Shown one piece after another: positions 48,601 to 61,900 of a stretch of DNA of 64,000 nt (the first letter of the stretch is position 1; each line of letters starts with the position of its first letter). The notes under the pieces are model-generated. The model searched no databases. It was not told the DNA's origin and saw nothing but the letters and a program-made list of their open reading frames with translations. Both the position numbers and the translations under genes were made by a program. Source of the DNA: Archilochus colubris. Its lineage: Eukaryota; Chordata; Aves; Apodiformes; Trochilidae. The stretch is taken from positions 32,080,874 through 32,144,873 of the forward strand of contig CM041090.1 of the NCBI GenBank assembly GCA_023079485.1, written 5' to 3'.

Positions 48601-51600
48601 GGAGAAACAAAGAAACTTCTGCTGGTACTAAAATCTTGGTTTGGATGTCAGGGCTAATGAGGGAAATGTGCTCAACTTCAGACAGCTGGTGCTGGAGATA
48701 GATGCCAAAACAACTGAGGACACTCATAGTGTCAGTGATGAAGGGCCTGTGCTGGCGTCATGTCCCAGCAATCGTGACAACCAAGAGATTCCCAAAGGAA
48801 TGGTCATCAACAGAAGTTCAATAGACTGCTTCCAACCCCTTGGCGCTATGGATACAGATCATGTTAATTGCAGTGGACTTGCTACTGTGACAAGAGTGAC
48901 ACCGCTAACCTATTTGGACCTCAGAGATCTGATGGAATAAAGCTACAGAAGATGGCAAGTACCGTTTTTTTCTTGTAATTTTTCTGGCAGCTTGAATGGG
49001 CACATGGAGTCTGAGGTTGGTGAGCTCAAAAAACAAGGAAAAGTATAAGAAATATTTTCAGGGCATTAGAACATCCTCTGAAGAACATGCAAATTTTGGT
49101 GCACAAGATCTTAATTACTGATGTATTAGAATGGCACAATCTGCCCTAGAACATGTGGTTTCTGAAGACCCAAACAAGGTCAAAGTAGGACCACTAGTAG
49201 AGATATTTCTGAAGGTTAGGTTCTCTCCTCCTTGAGGTTTGAAAGATGGACACCTTATAATAGTTTGGAATATGCCTTTCTCCTAAACAATAAGGCATCT
49301 TGTTCACCTGTAAGTGAAAGCCAGAAGGAATCCAGTTCACCTTCTTGGGGATGTTCAAATAGAACATAGAGAACTGAGATAGACATGCAGAAGCTATCCA
49401 CAACTCCACAAAAGCAATGTTCAGGCTTTACCAAAATAAATCTAAAACATGATAACACACTGTTGGGAGATGTTGAAAAGCAAACAACTCCATCACAACT
49501 GTGTCACTGAGAAGGGAGACAATATGAAGCATGTCTTATTGTACATACACTGAAGATGATGAAGGCATAAAATATTTAGTGCCAACTGACACACTTTACA
49601 TATTCCCCCTGTGTGAATGTATATCTTGATTTTCACTTAAAGCAGCAAATAATCTTATCCATTTATTCCACTCTCACTGGTGGGACTTGAAATTCTTCTC
49701 TGCAGTGCTGCAACAAAAAATCAGATTTGCCCATAAAAAGACAAGACAATTTTTAATATTCACCCTACAAAAAAAAAACAAAAAATTTGCTTTGTAAATT
49801 CTAAGAGTTTCAGCTTACATTACTGCAACTTGGAAACCTATTTTTTTGTTTTAATCATATTGGAGGTCATAATCTTTCAAATACTGAACCACTTGTTTAG
49901 AGTTTGCTGTTTAATAACTAAGTGCATCAAACACTTTCTGCTCTAAATTTACCAGTTCTTGGATCTTCACCAAACTCTACAAAGTCCTTTTCCAGGAAAA
50001 CACTATCCCAGCTCTCATGATGGATTAAATTGCTTTATATTTAAAGCAATAATAATTTGCAATATTAGTAATAAACTGAAAAGAGGTGATTATCTACTAC
50101 CATGAAGCATGAAGCAAAGACTCAGATAGGCATTAATTACTGTTGTCAAGCTAATCCCAGATTTGTGTTTCATACTTATTTCCCTCCTTTATTATCTGCT
50201 TTTAATTTAGATTTCTGGGATACACCTAACAGAGGTGTTAGATATCCATGCGCTGACAAAGCCATTCTCAGAGTGATTTGATGCATGCCAACCCATATAG
50301 ATGAAGTTATGATACTGGACTGTGGCTACCATATTCAACTGTGGATGTATTAAAACTGGGCACATGTATTCCCTTTTAGCCGTTTCATTAATATCACTTA
50401 AAAAAAAACACAAAAGGCCACTTGTTTAGGTGTCTTTAGTTAAGTGACTAAATTGAGACCCCATGTGGCATGCACATTACAAAATAACAAGAGCTTGTTC
50501 CTTAATAGGATCCCATGAAAGCCAATGGGAGTTTAGCCATGGAATTCAAAGGGGACAGACTGCACCCAACTCGTGGATTGTGTAATAGCTTTTATTTTGA
50601 TGTTAAGTTTTCGGTACTTTTCTCAGTAAAAATATTGAAAACACAAGTTAATAAATCTTCTAATTAAACCACTTACTAGTATTACAGCACTAGTGTTGGG
50701 ATAAAAACAAGCAAAAAGAAAGGCAATTATAAAAGCGGAAAAGAAACAAAGAAAAAGAAAAAGGGACAAGTAGGTGGACTCTGTCTTTGGCTGTCAGTTT
50801 GGCTCCTTCACTCCCTCAAAGAGGTCCTTGGGGGAACCAGGCTAGGCAGCAGATTTCAAAGGTGTTGACAGGCCTGGCAGACCAGCAGTTTCAATTTGTC
50901 CCTCAGCAATAATGCCAGGCAGCTGTAAATGACTCTAACGTTCCCTGATTCATGATGGTGCCAGGATTAGGGACAGGTTTTTGCTCTAAATCCAGTATGT
51001 TCTCTCAGTTAAGAGGCTCAAGCTTGCTTAGACAGTGAAGGCTTTCAGTCTGCAAGCCACAAGCCTCGTTTCTTTTTCCAGTATGAAAGGGGCAGAATCA
51101 TTAAAAGCACTTCAGGAAGTACATAAGAGAAGCATGAACAGGACCCCACTCTACCAATCGTCTTCCAAGGGGATGTTCTGAAAGCCCTTCAATAGTTTAA
51201 AATTCTTTCATCATTAATTTAGAGGACTGTTACAAATTTCGTTCTTGTGTAGAGGATAGACAGTATTATTTAATGTTGCACAAAAATTATAATTACTTAG
51301 ATTTTTAAAAAGTGGGCACATTTACCAAAATGCCTTCTTTGCAGCCTGGAGAGGCCTTTTCCAAAAAAAATTAAAACTCTCTGTCCCTTTGGTACCTGAG
51401 CTCAGTATCAGGCTATGAACAGAGTCAGCAGTAGGACGGTATCTGTGGCAACATCATGAATACCAGTTATAGGACCTCTTCCTCCAGTCAAGTAAGGTTA
51501 TAAGGCACTCTCTAAATCACTTCTGGGCTGACCAGAAACCTCCCAGGGTTGTTAAACTTTGATCTAAAGTGTGAGGAAACAGAAGGGGCAAGAACAACTG

Positions 51601-54600
51601 AAAAACAGATTACATTTTTTTGTGTCTTCATACATTAAAAAAAAAAAAGAAGGGGTGGGGTTCACCTGCATTGTCAGCATTACAAACCTGCAGAAAGAAA
51701 GATGAGGTTTTGGCTGAAAACCAAAAGTCTCACTTTGTAGTTAAGATTATTGCACACTTCACCCTGAAACACTGAAATAAATGGAGTCTCTTCATTGCCT
51801 TCATTGGAAACTGGCACAAAGCCTTCACTTGGTAATTTCAAGTCTGTTTTACAGCTGTGAGCCAATGCACAAAGCATATGGTTTCTGCTGCATTACAAAT
51901 TAGAAGTGCCTAATGAGCATCTTCTTAGAAGATCACTTTCTTTTATGTATAATTTATTATGTCTTCATCAGTGAAACCAACTCAAAGAACAAATGCAAAG
52001 CAAATATATTGGAGCCGAAGTTAGAGCTACAATAGAATACACAATGGTAAATGTGCAAAATGTATCTTTCTTCAGTAGTTCTAATGGAAGCCTTCAAAAA
52101 TCTGAAAAAGAATCTACTATAAGCAAATGCTGTGTTCTGTCAGCAGATTTTGCAATGTTAAGATAACTGTAAAATAAGTTAGTTTCTACTAATTCTTGGC
52201 TGAAAAAAAAACCAAAAATGACCCTAAAGCATGTTCACTTCCAGGCTTTTTGTTGAATAAAACCAGAATGGATGTTTATGTCAGTACATCAAGGGGGGGA
52301 AAAGTTGCTACTCTGGACAATATCAAGAAAATAAAAATTTTTATATTATTCTTTTTCACTGTCACTTTTCTGTTTTACTTGCAGATGCCAATAACAGAAA
52401 CTTCATCCAATGATCCTCAAACACAATGTGTTCTGAAACACATGTGGCTGATTGACAACAAGAAACTCTTTTTTTTTTGGCTTATTCTTTCTTTCATTGC
52501 CTAAATTATTAATTTGCAATATGCCACATATATCACAGTTTGAGCATAAAATTATCTTTGGACATGGCATTTCCTAACAACTGCCAAACTGGTCACTTAC
52601 ACTTTTTTATCATCCTGTTGTTTAATCTGAACACAGTTAAAAAGGAGCAGAAGGTTTTGTCTATGCATACTAATTAGAGGGGGTGGGGAAGGTGTTAAGG
52701 GAATAATATTATCAGAGTATTTCTTCCTAGTTACACTTCTTGTAGTCTAAGCAGCTTTTTGCCAACCTTAAAATTCATTAACACAGGAAATATTGAGTTC
52801 ATTGGCTACACCACCTCCACTGTAGAAATGAGATTACTACTATCCACTACATGTTCTGGCACAAGACCAGGTTCATTCTCTTCCTTTTCAGTCTTTTTCT
52901 ACCTCAGCCTAATTAAAGCCTCATAAAATTACTTATGGAATACCTTAGGAAAAGTCATGAAAAGGACAGTCTCCAATGTCACCACGTCACAAATCGATCC
53001 ACAGCAGGAGAGCACAGAACCTCACAGAGGCCATGGAAGCTCTGCCTTGGTGAGGACATTCCCACATGGAAGAGATTATAGAACTGGAGAATGAGGCCAA
53101 GCAATTTGTTAATCCTTCACATGATCATGTATTCTGCATATGTTGTGCAGTAACGTACCTTTCAGTGGGGACTGGTTATGTTATGCTGAAGTTCATCTTA
53201 CGTAATGGTGATCAGCTAGACCACAGATGCTGAATTAAGTGGGCCTTCAGGAGTTGGCCTTCTTGCCCCTGTATGATTACGGAACCAAGAGCAAAGTGTA
53301 CCAGGAGTAAAATAAATCAAGAACAGAAGAACAATAGTTACAACAGGGATCTACATGGCCTCTTTATCCCAACCTTCTCTTGGTTTTGTTTGCCATCTGA
53401 GCAGATTTTTGATTAGTGCAGCTTGTGTCCAGGTTTTCTTACAGTTCTGCCAGAAACAAGAGCTGGGGCATGTTTATTTCTGAGGGCAGATCCAAGAGAG
53501 GGGATAAGTTCAGCCAGCTAGCAGGCGCTAGCATCCAAGGGAGTGAAAGAGGACATGGGGAGGGTTCATAAATCCATCACTTTAGAAACAGAAATGGACT
53601 TGTTGTTAATTGTTCCTGCAGATATGCAGACTACGAGTGGGGGGAGAAGTTGACGGGATGAATGTGCAGGTGGGAAAGGATTTGAATGCAGAAAGAAATG
53701 AGGCATTTAAACAGATGAGTATCCAAGACACGATGGAAGAGAAGAAAGTTTCAGGCCATTAATCTGAGAAGTCTGGTGTGGCTTGGCAAGGAAAAACTAC
53801 AGTACTGGAGCAGACTGGTCAGGGAAGGGAAGGCCTTGATACAAAGAGGTCAGGGGAGATGTTATTGCTGTCTGGGTGGAATACAGGTTGGAGGAATATA
53901 AGGAATTGAGTACTAGGGTTCAGGAAGCAGAGGGTCATTGTGCAGTATCTCCATTTGGCAGTAAGTGTACAACCAGAGCATGATGATTTCACCGCGGTAA
54001 GACATTGTCACCCCCACTGATAGCATTCACCTCCTTCCTCCCCACCCCAAAGAGGAAGTCTTCAGACACATTTTCTGGAGATCTTTTTTTTACAACTAGA
54101 AACTGAATATTTCCAAATCACAGTCTTAAATAGAGCTTGAAACATCCAGAAACATGACAAACCACTGAATATTTTCACAGAGATGCACAGTGCCTGGGGA
54201 GAGATAGGAATCAATAAAAGAAAAGTGGTCAACATTGCAGTCATCCTCTTTACTTTCATGGTAGAGCTGAAGTATTTGATATTCCTGATACTAAGTACTG
54301 CAAAACATAACATAAAAAAGAGAACCTGAAACAGCATGGATCACTGTTGAAATGTACCTTTTAACAGTGAGAATATAAAGAAATGTGCAATGAGAGAGGA
54401 GTTTGACAGAGGTCTAAGAAATTTGTCACTCAGGGGCCAACCAGATTCCAAATGCAAGACAAAACTAAGCCTAGGCTAAAAAATTCATAATAGCATTACC
54501 GGGAAACTTAAAATGTATGCTGGATACGTGTTAAATCAAAAAACTGTGACATGTCATAAACCCACAACAGATACAATTTAGAGGTCTCACAATCCAAACT

Positions 54601-54960
54601 GGACACTGATGGTGTATGTCATAGGTATGTCTTTCATAAAAGCATTGTCCCATTTTGAAGTGGCAGTGCTTTAGGACCTTGCTCATGTTCATGTAGATGC
54701 CCACATATAGTGCATACCACACATGGACACTATAGTTAATTTATAACAGCAAAGCCTAGTTTTGGGATCTTTGAATAACCATAACTTTACGAATGGATGT
54801 AATTAAGAATACAGGCAGCCTCCCACCACCCAGACATGCTCTTCTGGGGATGTTTGATCACCAGCAACCACCTGAATATTGAATGTCCACTTGAATATTC
54901 AGCCTCTATTCATCTACTTAAGCAGATAGGTGGCAGGAGGAAAGCAGAGGGCTGCTTGCT
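39601..54960. other. Gene-free stretch, about 15.4 kb
   Basis: Apart from the G/T tract at 41017-41076, no repeat or gene was recognised. Frames of up to 119 codons (42534-42893 plus, 48641-48940 plus) show no domain I can name. Several acceptor- or donor-like sites occur (for example 52365-52384 and 47273-47282), but none pairs with a convincing exon. Confidence 0.4.
41017..41076 (+). repeat. G/T tract with four G runs, G-quadruplex potential
   Basis: G runs at 41017-41023, 41027-41030, 41052-41055 and 41065-41068, separated by T-rich loops (one long, about 21 bases). The TTTTGGGG-like phrasing resembles ciliate telomere repeats only by coincidence of composition. Confidence 0.8.
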
Positions 54961-55301
54961 CTATGGGAGGGCTTGGAGCAGCTGCTTGATTTGAATTAGC
55001 TGCTCCTGGGGTGAAGAGCTGATGCTCAGGCAGGAGGACGAAGTGATCAGCCTCTCTGGGGGTGGAATGACACATACGGCACCTGCTTGTTGGAGAGTAT
55101 CTGGAGCTTGAGAGAATGTGACTGCTGCAGGAGGAACTGAACAGTCACACTGGAAGGATGAAAGGGTGTGAGACTGCTCAGTCTGTGGTACAAAGGTACA
55201 CGGCACTAGGTTTCTTTGTGGGAGAGAACAGGTGCATTGTGCCAGTCTGGAGGAATCTGGGGACACATCCATTTGGTTCATATGAAATTTTAGTTCTCTT
55301 T
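54961..55301 (-). CDS. Possible 3'-terminal coding exon, unknown protein
   Basis: On the minus strand an acceptor-like 'TAGTTCTGCTGCAG' ends at 55302. It is followed by 113 codons ending at TAG (54961-54963). The frame begins RELKFHMNQMDVSPDSSRL, passes VPCTFVPQTEQSH and ends QEQLIQIKQLLQALP. It is rich in Ser, Pro, Gln and Cys, with little of the Phe/Ile/Lys bias of chance frames nearby, and the last 15 residues form a plausible amphipathic helix. It looks like the disordered tail of a regulatory protein, but I recognise no family. I see no AATAAA within about 200 bases after the stop. Alternatives are a processed-pseudogene remnant or chance. Confidence 0.28.
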
Positions 55302-57279
55302 CTGCAGCAGAACTAGCCAACTTCCAATATCATCTCTGTCCAACTATAGCAACCTTTGAGCCCTGTCTGCTAAACACAGTGAATGCTTGGTGCAATCAAA
55401 AAAATTAACAGTGTGTAGCTGCTATGTGCTTAGCGTTCTGCCAACATTGTACACTGGTACCATTGCAGCATGGTGGGTTGTGGGAACTCAGTGAACTTTG
55501 AAAACCTGGCGATGTTTGAGTTCGGAAAGAAATCTGTTTCTCTTCTTTTTGTTCTCTTCATTTTCAGCTAGATATAGATCTGTCTAGACAGAGTGAAGTT
55601 ACATTAATAACTTCATCATTATTATTACTATAACTAAGAAAACATTCTAAGTGCTTTAAAAATAGGTCAGTTCTCATTAGTGGGAGGAAATTTCATGTCC
55701 AAGATCTGGCTTTGCTGTCCTCCTCATCCTGGCTAAGTACAGAAAGGCAGTGACCACCCTCCCTGTCCTTGCTGGATGCCTCCTAAGAAAGCCCTTTAGG
55801 AGTTTGTGATTCACCCCTATACCATTAGGTGCAGCAAGTACTAAGTCCTTCTTCTTGCAGGCACAGGAATTTTTTGTCAGTGTTCATTTTTAGCACTGTT
55901 TTGAATTGCTTATTTTGTTTTGCTTCGGGTGAAAAAGCAAATGGCAGGCAGGGTGCAGAACAAAGCTAACTTTGGTGTGGGACAGTAGAAATACTGTGCA
56001 GGAATCATTTTTAATCAGATGAACTAGAGAATCAACATTTTTGTAGCCTGTTTTTAGGAGCTCGAAAAAGGTGTTTAACTCACACTCTGATGGGCTGGTC
56101 ATGAGTATTACATAAAGTTTAATTTTTGGTGGTGAGAGATTAGCTATTGCACATTCCCTTGAAATGTTTTACATGTTACTGTTGAGCATCCAATTTTTAA
56201 GAAATCTCTTTTATCACAGCACAAAAAATCAGAGAACAATACATTCTTTTTAATTGCACAAACAAGTTTTTATACAAACTTATCCTTAAAAAGGCCATAA
56301 GAAAACTGGAAAGCAATAAGAAGCAAACCAATTTATGCTCAGATGCAATTCCAAACTCTGAATTTCCCTTCATTCTCCATTCTTCCCTAGTTCAGTCTCC
56401 TGAAGTTTATCTTGCAGTGTAAAAAACCCAAATGTAGCAAACTCAAAGAAGTTGCAGGGAACAGAAAATTCAGCCAGATGAGCAACTCCTGCTATATGAA
56501 CTGGAATTTTCAGACAACTCTTGTTAGACATTTTTTTCTAATGGAAAATATAATACTTATATTTGATTTTATTGATATTGATATCAGCTTGAAAACTACA
56601 ATGTTTTCAAAGAACTGAAGAAGATTTGGCCCAAGAATCATTATTTGAATCTCTGAGTATTGATGACATTTGATCAAAATGAACTCCATAGGCTTAGAAT
56701 AAATCTCTCTTGTAAAGAGGGCATTGTGCAATCAGCACTAGCAGTGTTATGCGTTCAAGCATTAAGTCAAACTCAGAGATTTAAAAATGAGCTTGGTGTA
56801 GGTAGTTCTGGTAATGTGTTCTCTGACAGGAAAAAAAAAGATACCATTCAGAATATCTTTCATCTATTGCTCTGGGTATTTTACTGCAGCTCCCCAACCA
56901 AAATGTCTGAGTTAGATACCTAACAGCTACTTGTGAAGCCTTTTGTAACTGGTAAGAGACAGGTTCCTCCAGCATACTCCATGTATCTCAGATTTTTTTT
57001 TGACTGAATTCTTCCAGGAGGAATCTCTCACTCTCCAGTTTTCAGTGAAAGTTTAGTACATATTCCTTGATCTCTCTTAAAGGAAGTCCTCAAAGGGCTT
57101 TAAGTTGAAACAAGTAATCTACTTCATCCAAAATATTGACATTCCAAGGAACTTGAGGTTTTTTCCTTGAATGGAAATAAAACTCAGGTCTTCTATTTGT
57201 ATGATATTAATAACTACTAACATTCTTCATCCTAAGTGAAAATACCACTAATACTTAATGTGTTCTCACACCAGTACGG
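55302..57279. other. Gene-free stretch
   Basis: No repeat or exon recognised. If the 54961-55301 exon is real, upstream exons would lie to the right of it, but no convincing partner is seen here. Confidence 0.45.
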
Positions 57280-57774
57280 ATGGCATCAGTGAGCACACAT
57301 GCGGGAGGTGACCCCAGGAACTCCTCCACTTAGGGATGGAGTTCTGGGAAGAGGTAAGCAGGTTGAGGAGTCTCAGGGTCTGCAGGAAGAGAGATCAGCT
57401 TCTGGAATCACTCCCCTGGGACTGAACAAAGGAGGCAGACATAATGCTTGATACAGAGGATTCCCTACTCTCTCTCTCCTTGGCTGAAAACAGTGGCTTA
57501 AAGGATAGTGGAGAATGGGAACAAGTTCCTCACTGCTGCAGCAGGTGCATCTCTTCTGTGACTTCACCACCTCCCCAGGTGGGGATAAAAGTTATGAGGC
57601 TCTGCAAGTGGAACCAAACAGTAACAAGTAGGAGGGCTCATCTTGCTTAGAGCTATTACTGGGGTTAAGTCAGCCTAAGCTGCTTCCATAAAGAAAATAA
57701 GATAGGTCATTGTCACAGGAGGCTCCCTTCTGAAGGGAACAGAAAGCTCAGCATAGAGATCAGACCCACTTCTT
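57280..57774 (+). mobile_element. CR1 LINE, ORF1 fragment
   Basis: The translated pieces match bird CR1 ORF1: EEVSRLRSLR and REISFWNH near 57350-57410, SLAENSGLKDSGEWEQVP near 57475-57530, and VIVTGGSLLKGTE near 57697-57735. The last corresponds to the conserved 'V-VVGDSLLRGTE' start of the esterase-like region. In-frame stops and shifts break it. ORF1 sequence is much rarer than 3' ends among CR1 copies because of 5' truncation. The piece stops abruptly at about 57774 and continues directly into ORF2 C-terminal sequence. Confidence 0.8.
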
Positions 57775-58265
57775 CTGCACATGGGTCAGAGCAACCCCAG
57801 CCTTAAGTACAGGTTAGGCAAAGAATGGATTAAGAGCAGCCCTGAGGAGAAAGATTTGGGGGTGCTGGTTGATGAGAAGCTCAACATGAGCCATCAAAGT
57901 GCAGCCCAAAAAGTGAACCCTATCCTGGGCTACATCAAAAAACTGACCAGCAAGGCAAGGTAAGCTATTCTCCCCTTCTACTCCACTAGTGTAAGACCCC
58001 ACCTGGAGCACTGTGTCCACTTCCAGAGTGCCCAACACAGGAAGATCATGGAACTCATGGAGTGAGTCCGGAGGAGAGACATAAAGATGATTAGAGAACT
58101 AGAGTACCTATCCCACAAGGACAGGCTGAGAACTGGGGATCGTTCAACCTGGAGAAGGGAAGGCTCCAGGGAGACCCCATAGCAATCTTCCAGTACCTGA
58201 AAGGACCTACAAAAAAGCTGGAGAGGTAGTTTTCACAAGGGCAAGTAGTGACAGGACAAGGATCA
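57775..58265 (+). mobile_element. CR1 LINE, ORF2 C-terminal fragment joined to ORF1 piece
   Basis: The frame from 57781 reads [19 protein letters not shown], then [14 protein letters not shown], the well-known C-terminal part of the CR1 reverse transcriptase ORF. The join to ORF1 at 'ctgcacatgggtc' skips the endonuclease and most of the reverse transcriptase, roughly 2 kb or more of a full element. The sequence continues with 'gagcactgtgtccacttcc', then 'aggacaggctgagaactggg', and ends without its own 3' UTR where a second CR1 starts. Confidence 0.85.
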
Positions 58266-58973
58266 CAACAGCCCCAGGCACCGCTACAGGCTTGGGGTAC
58301 AGTGGCTGGAAAGCTGACCCGTGGAAAAGTACCTGGGGGTATTGATCAGCAGCTGCCTGAATATGAGCCAGAAGTGTGCCCAGGTGGCCAAGAAGGCCAA
58401 GAGCATCCTGGCTTGGATAAGAAATAGTGTGGCCAGCAGGACAAGTGATTGTCCCCCTCTACTGAGCACTGGCGAGGCTGCACCTCAAATGCTGTGTTTG
58501 GTTTGCAGCACTTCAGAACAAAAAGAACACTGAGGTGCTGGAGTAAGTCCAGAGAAGGGTAACAAAGCTGACAAAAGGCCTGGAGAACAAGTCTTATGAG
58601 GAGTGTCTGAGGGAACCGGAGTTGTTTAGCCTGGAAGAAAGGAGGCTGGGGGGAGACCTTATCACTCTCTACAACTAACTGAAAGAGGTTGCAGGATCTG
58701 TTCCCAAGTAACAACTGTCAGTATGAGAGGAAATGGCCTCAAGTTGCACCAGGGTAGGTTTAGATTGTATTTTAGGAAACATTTCTTTACCTAAAGGGTT
58801 GTCAAGCATTGGAACAAGCTGCCCAGGGAAGTGGTTGAGTCACCCTCCCTGGAGGTATTTAAAAGATGTGTAGACATGGTGCTTAGGGACATAGTTTAGT
58901 GATGGACTTGGCAGTATTAGGTTAATGGTTGGACTTGATGATCCTTTCCAACCTAAGCGATTCTCTGATTCTG
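58266..58973 (+). mobile_element. CR1 LINE, 3' 0.7 kb of a second subfamily
   Basis: Starts 'agccccaggcaccgctacagg', then YLGVLISSCLNMSQKCAQVAKKAK (RT-ORF tail of a different CR1 subfamily; compare the preceding copy's LNMSHQSA), LVCSTSEQ, 'gagaggaaatggcctcaagt', 'cattggaacaagctgccc', 'aagtggttgagtcaccctcc', 'ggttggacttgatgatcc' and the tail 'gattctctgattctg'. The C-terminal region is re-started relative to the previous fragment, so this is a separate element in the same orientation. Several in-frame stops are present. Confidence 0.92.
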
Positions 58974-61900
58974 AAACCACCAGGAGAGTGTTTTCAATCA
59001 AGGGGTTCATTTCTGTTCACAGCTGTTCTGCATTTAGCTTTTTAGTTCACATTACTCCTATCTGTTTGTCCAGGGCTAACTCAGACTGAGAAGAAGCTAT
59101 ATGTCACTCACTAAACAACAGTATAATTAAAAGCCCTAACGCTACAGCTGGTTTGAAACATTTGAGAGCTTGGGAATTGCAGGGAACTCTTATTAAAAAT
59201 AAAAAGGATGTAATCACAGTCTCCTGCACAGTTTAATGGGCAAGAGTAATTTCATGATTGCAGTTGGTTTGAATGAAGCACATTGCTCTGATTATGTCTA
59301 TCGTGTGTATACACGCAAAGACTAGAATCTATCTGTATAATCAGGGTGATTTAAAATATTCCTGACTTTCATTATAATAATTAATCTGGGCAAACTACTT
59401 ACAAATCATGAGATCATTTCATACCATGGTGTAAGACAGAATCCATCTTAAGATGGACTGCAGCCACACATTTAAACTATCCATTTTGTGTAGTGTCCGG
59501 CCTCCTGGATGGATGCAGGGAAGTACACTCATGTTTGTAGTGGTTTCTTCTTTAAACACTGAACAACTAAACCACATGTTTCATTGTTCAGCGTGCCACC
59601 GCTGAGGATGCCTACAAATGTTACTCTTTTCTGCGCCACACTATTCTTTCTGCAAAAGTCATTCCAGACTGATGTCAGTTTGGGTATATGAAGGCTGCAG
59701 ACTTGTTCTAATTGTAGTACTAAAACAAACTGTGCTTGTGCTAATACTTTCCATATTGCATTTCAGTCTACAGTAATTTTTGCTTACTTTTGAGTAAAAT
59801 CAGTTTTGTCAGTTTTTGTGTTATTAGAAGAACTCTACTTTTACCAAATTTCTTATGCCAAAATGCTGCAGATAAAGCTGAAAGTAGAAATATCAAATGC
59901 TAGCTATTTTGTAGATTACAGAAATTATTCATGAAAAAACCCAAGGCTGAACCTTATCAGCTATGTATCTCTATATAGAACTATTTTACATAAGGGTTTT
60001 CAGACTAGTAGATCTTAGAGTGATTCTTTTTATAGAAGGACTTTTGCAGATTACGACAAGGCAGGGGGTTTGGTTTGTTTTGTTTGAAAAAAGCCTGAAT
60101 TAAGAATGCTGCCATTGTGTAAGTACACTTGGAAAATGTATTTGTTAAGAAAACTTTGGTTTTCTATCTCCTTCTGTCTCTCTTCATCACTCTCAATTAT
60201 AAGAACTCTGGGCCTGAAAGAAACTGATTCTACAAAGTTTTGATTGCCTCACGCAAAGAAAAATGAATGCAAGGCAATATTGGTCAGCACCTGCATTAAC
60301 TGATTGACTTCACAAATCAAGAGAAATACTAAGAAATATTGAAAAAATCAAAGCCATAAAAAAGCTAGTAGAAAACTGGGTGTATATTTGGAGGAAAAAT
60401 TTCTCTTTTACAACTTGAGTAAAACTTTGGAACTGAGAGAGTAAATGAAAGTATTTCTTCTATATAAGTATACAGCTGAAATAGTTTCTGTTGTCTAGAA
60501 TGGGGGACATAGAGTTCCTAAGACAAGCCAGGAGTATTAGTTACACAGCAATTTGAATTATGGAAGGTATCTGAATGCTGCACTACTAACATGACCAGTA
60601 CATACCTTTGAATTTTGGGGTAATTTGGATAAGAGTACAAACAGCACTTATTCAGGCTTGTCTTTATGTTACCCTTTATCAAAACCTCTCAATACTTCTC
60701 TGATCACAAGTTTTCCAACCTGATTCCATATACAGCGTTATTTAAAATTGTGAAATTCTATTTTCATTAGTTGGGAACAGCTTTATTTGCCCTCTAGTAA
60801 TATCATTGAAATTTGTTCCATTATTCTTATTGGAATTATATGATTGATTTACAGAATATACTTTGCACTCATTTTGCTTTCTATAACTTCAAAAATTAAG
60901 TCCTAGATGTTGCTATATTCTTAAGATTTTATTTCAGTTCACACTAACATTTCATATTTCATATTTCAGTGAAGAAAATATTTCTTAGCACAAGTGAAAA
61001 CATATGATATTAATTTTTAGTATTTTTCATCTGCTTTCTCTACATCAGTTCAGGTAGCTGCTTAGCCAAATGCTTTATACAAGTATTGTGTTTAATTTAC
61101 AAAGAGCTCTATTCAATGAAGCAGCAGAATACCCTTTTGGCTTGTCCAACTGGATACATAACAGAGACATCTGGAAAAATGGTCTGATTCCACATTGTAA
61201 AATAATGCAGAAGAGTAAGAAAATCTCCTGTTCTCCTTTACTGGCTGAGAATTATATCATGTAGGAACTATAGCCCAAAAGAACATGATTCCACACACTG
61301 CTGATGTTATTTTAATTATTTTTCTGATTACTATTTAAGAACTTGGTTCTTTTTTCACTCACACCTGGCACAAACCTGTCGCTATTCTGACATGACCTCC
61401 AAATTCTCTGCCCCAAAACCAATGAGAGCCCCTCAGGTCAATTTGCAGTTGTTTATTTTGTATATATTTACAGATACAGAAAATAGATCCGTTTTGGGTT
61501 TGTTTCCTCTCAAGCTGTCCTGGGCTAATTCTTTTCCTATCATGGGGCCACTCTGTCTTTACTTAACTTGGTATAATATAACTTGGTTAAATTTAAATTT
61601 TGTCCCATAACCTATTTTTTCCTTAATAGAAAAAAGATGATGCACTATAAATGTGGCTAAAATTTCCATTTAAACAATTCTGATTTGGTGTGCTTCAATA
61701 CCTAATATATTGAGATTGCCTAATTTTTTCCCCTATCAAGACCAAAGAGAAACATATTAGTTAAATGAGCAACTTCAAGATAACAAGCTTACTGTCAGTA
61801 TTCTACTCAGCCTGTAAAGTTGGCAGCTGTTTAATGCTTATTCCCCTTTCATAATGATGGACACTGGAAAATCCAGCATTTTTCTCTCTCAGCCTTTCCT

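Noticed and set aside
48641..48940. 99-codon frame with fairly even composition (MDVRANEGNVLNF...)
   Set aside because: No recognisable family, no splice or promoter context, and length within the chance range for this window.
52340..52504. Strong acceptor-like 'tctgttttacttgcag' followed by an open frame
   Set aside because: Only about 40 codons, ending in a T-run-encoded hydrophobic stretch; no donor and no recognisable product.
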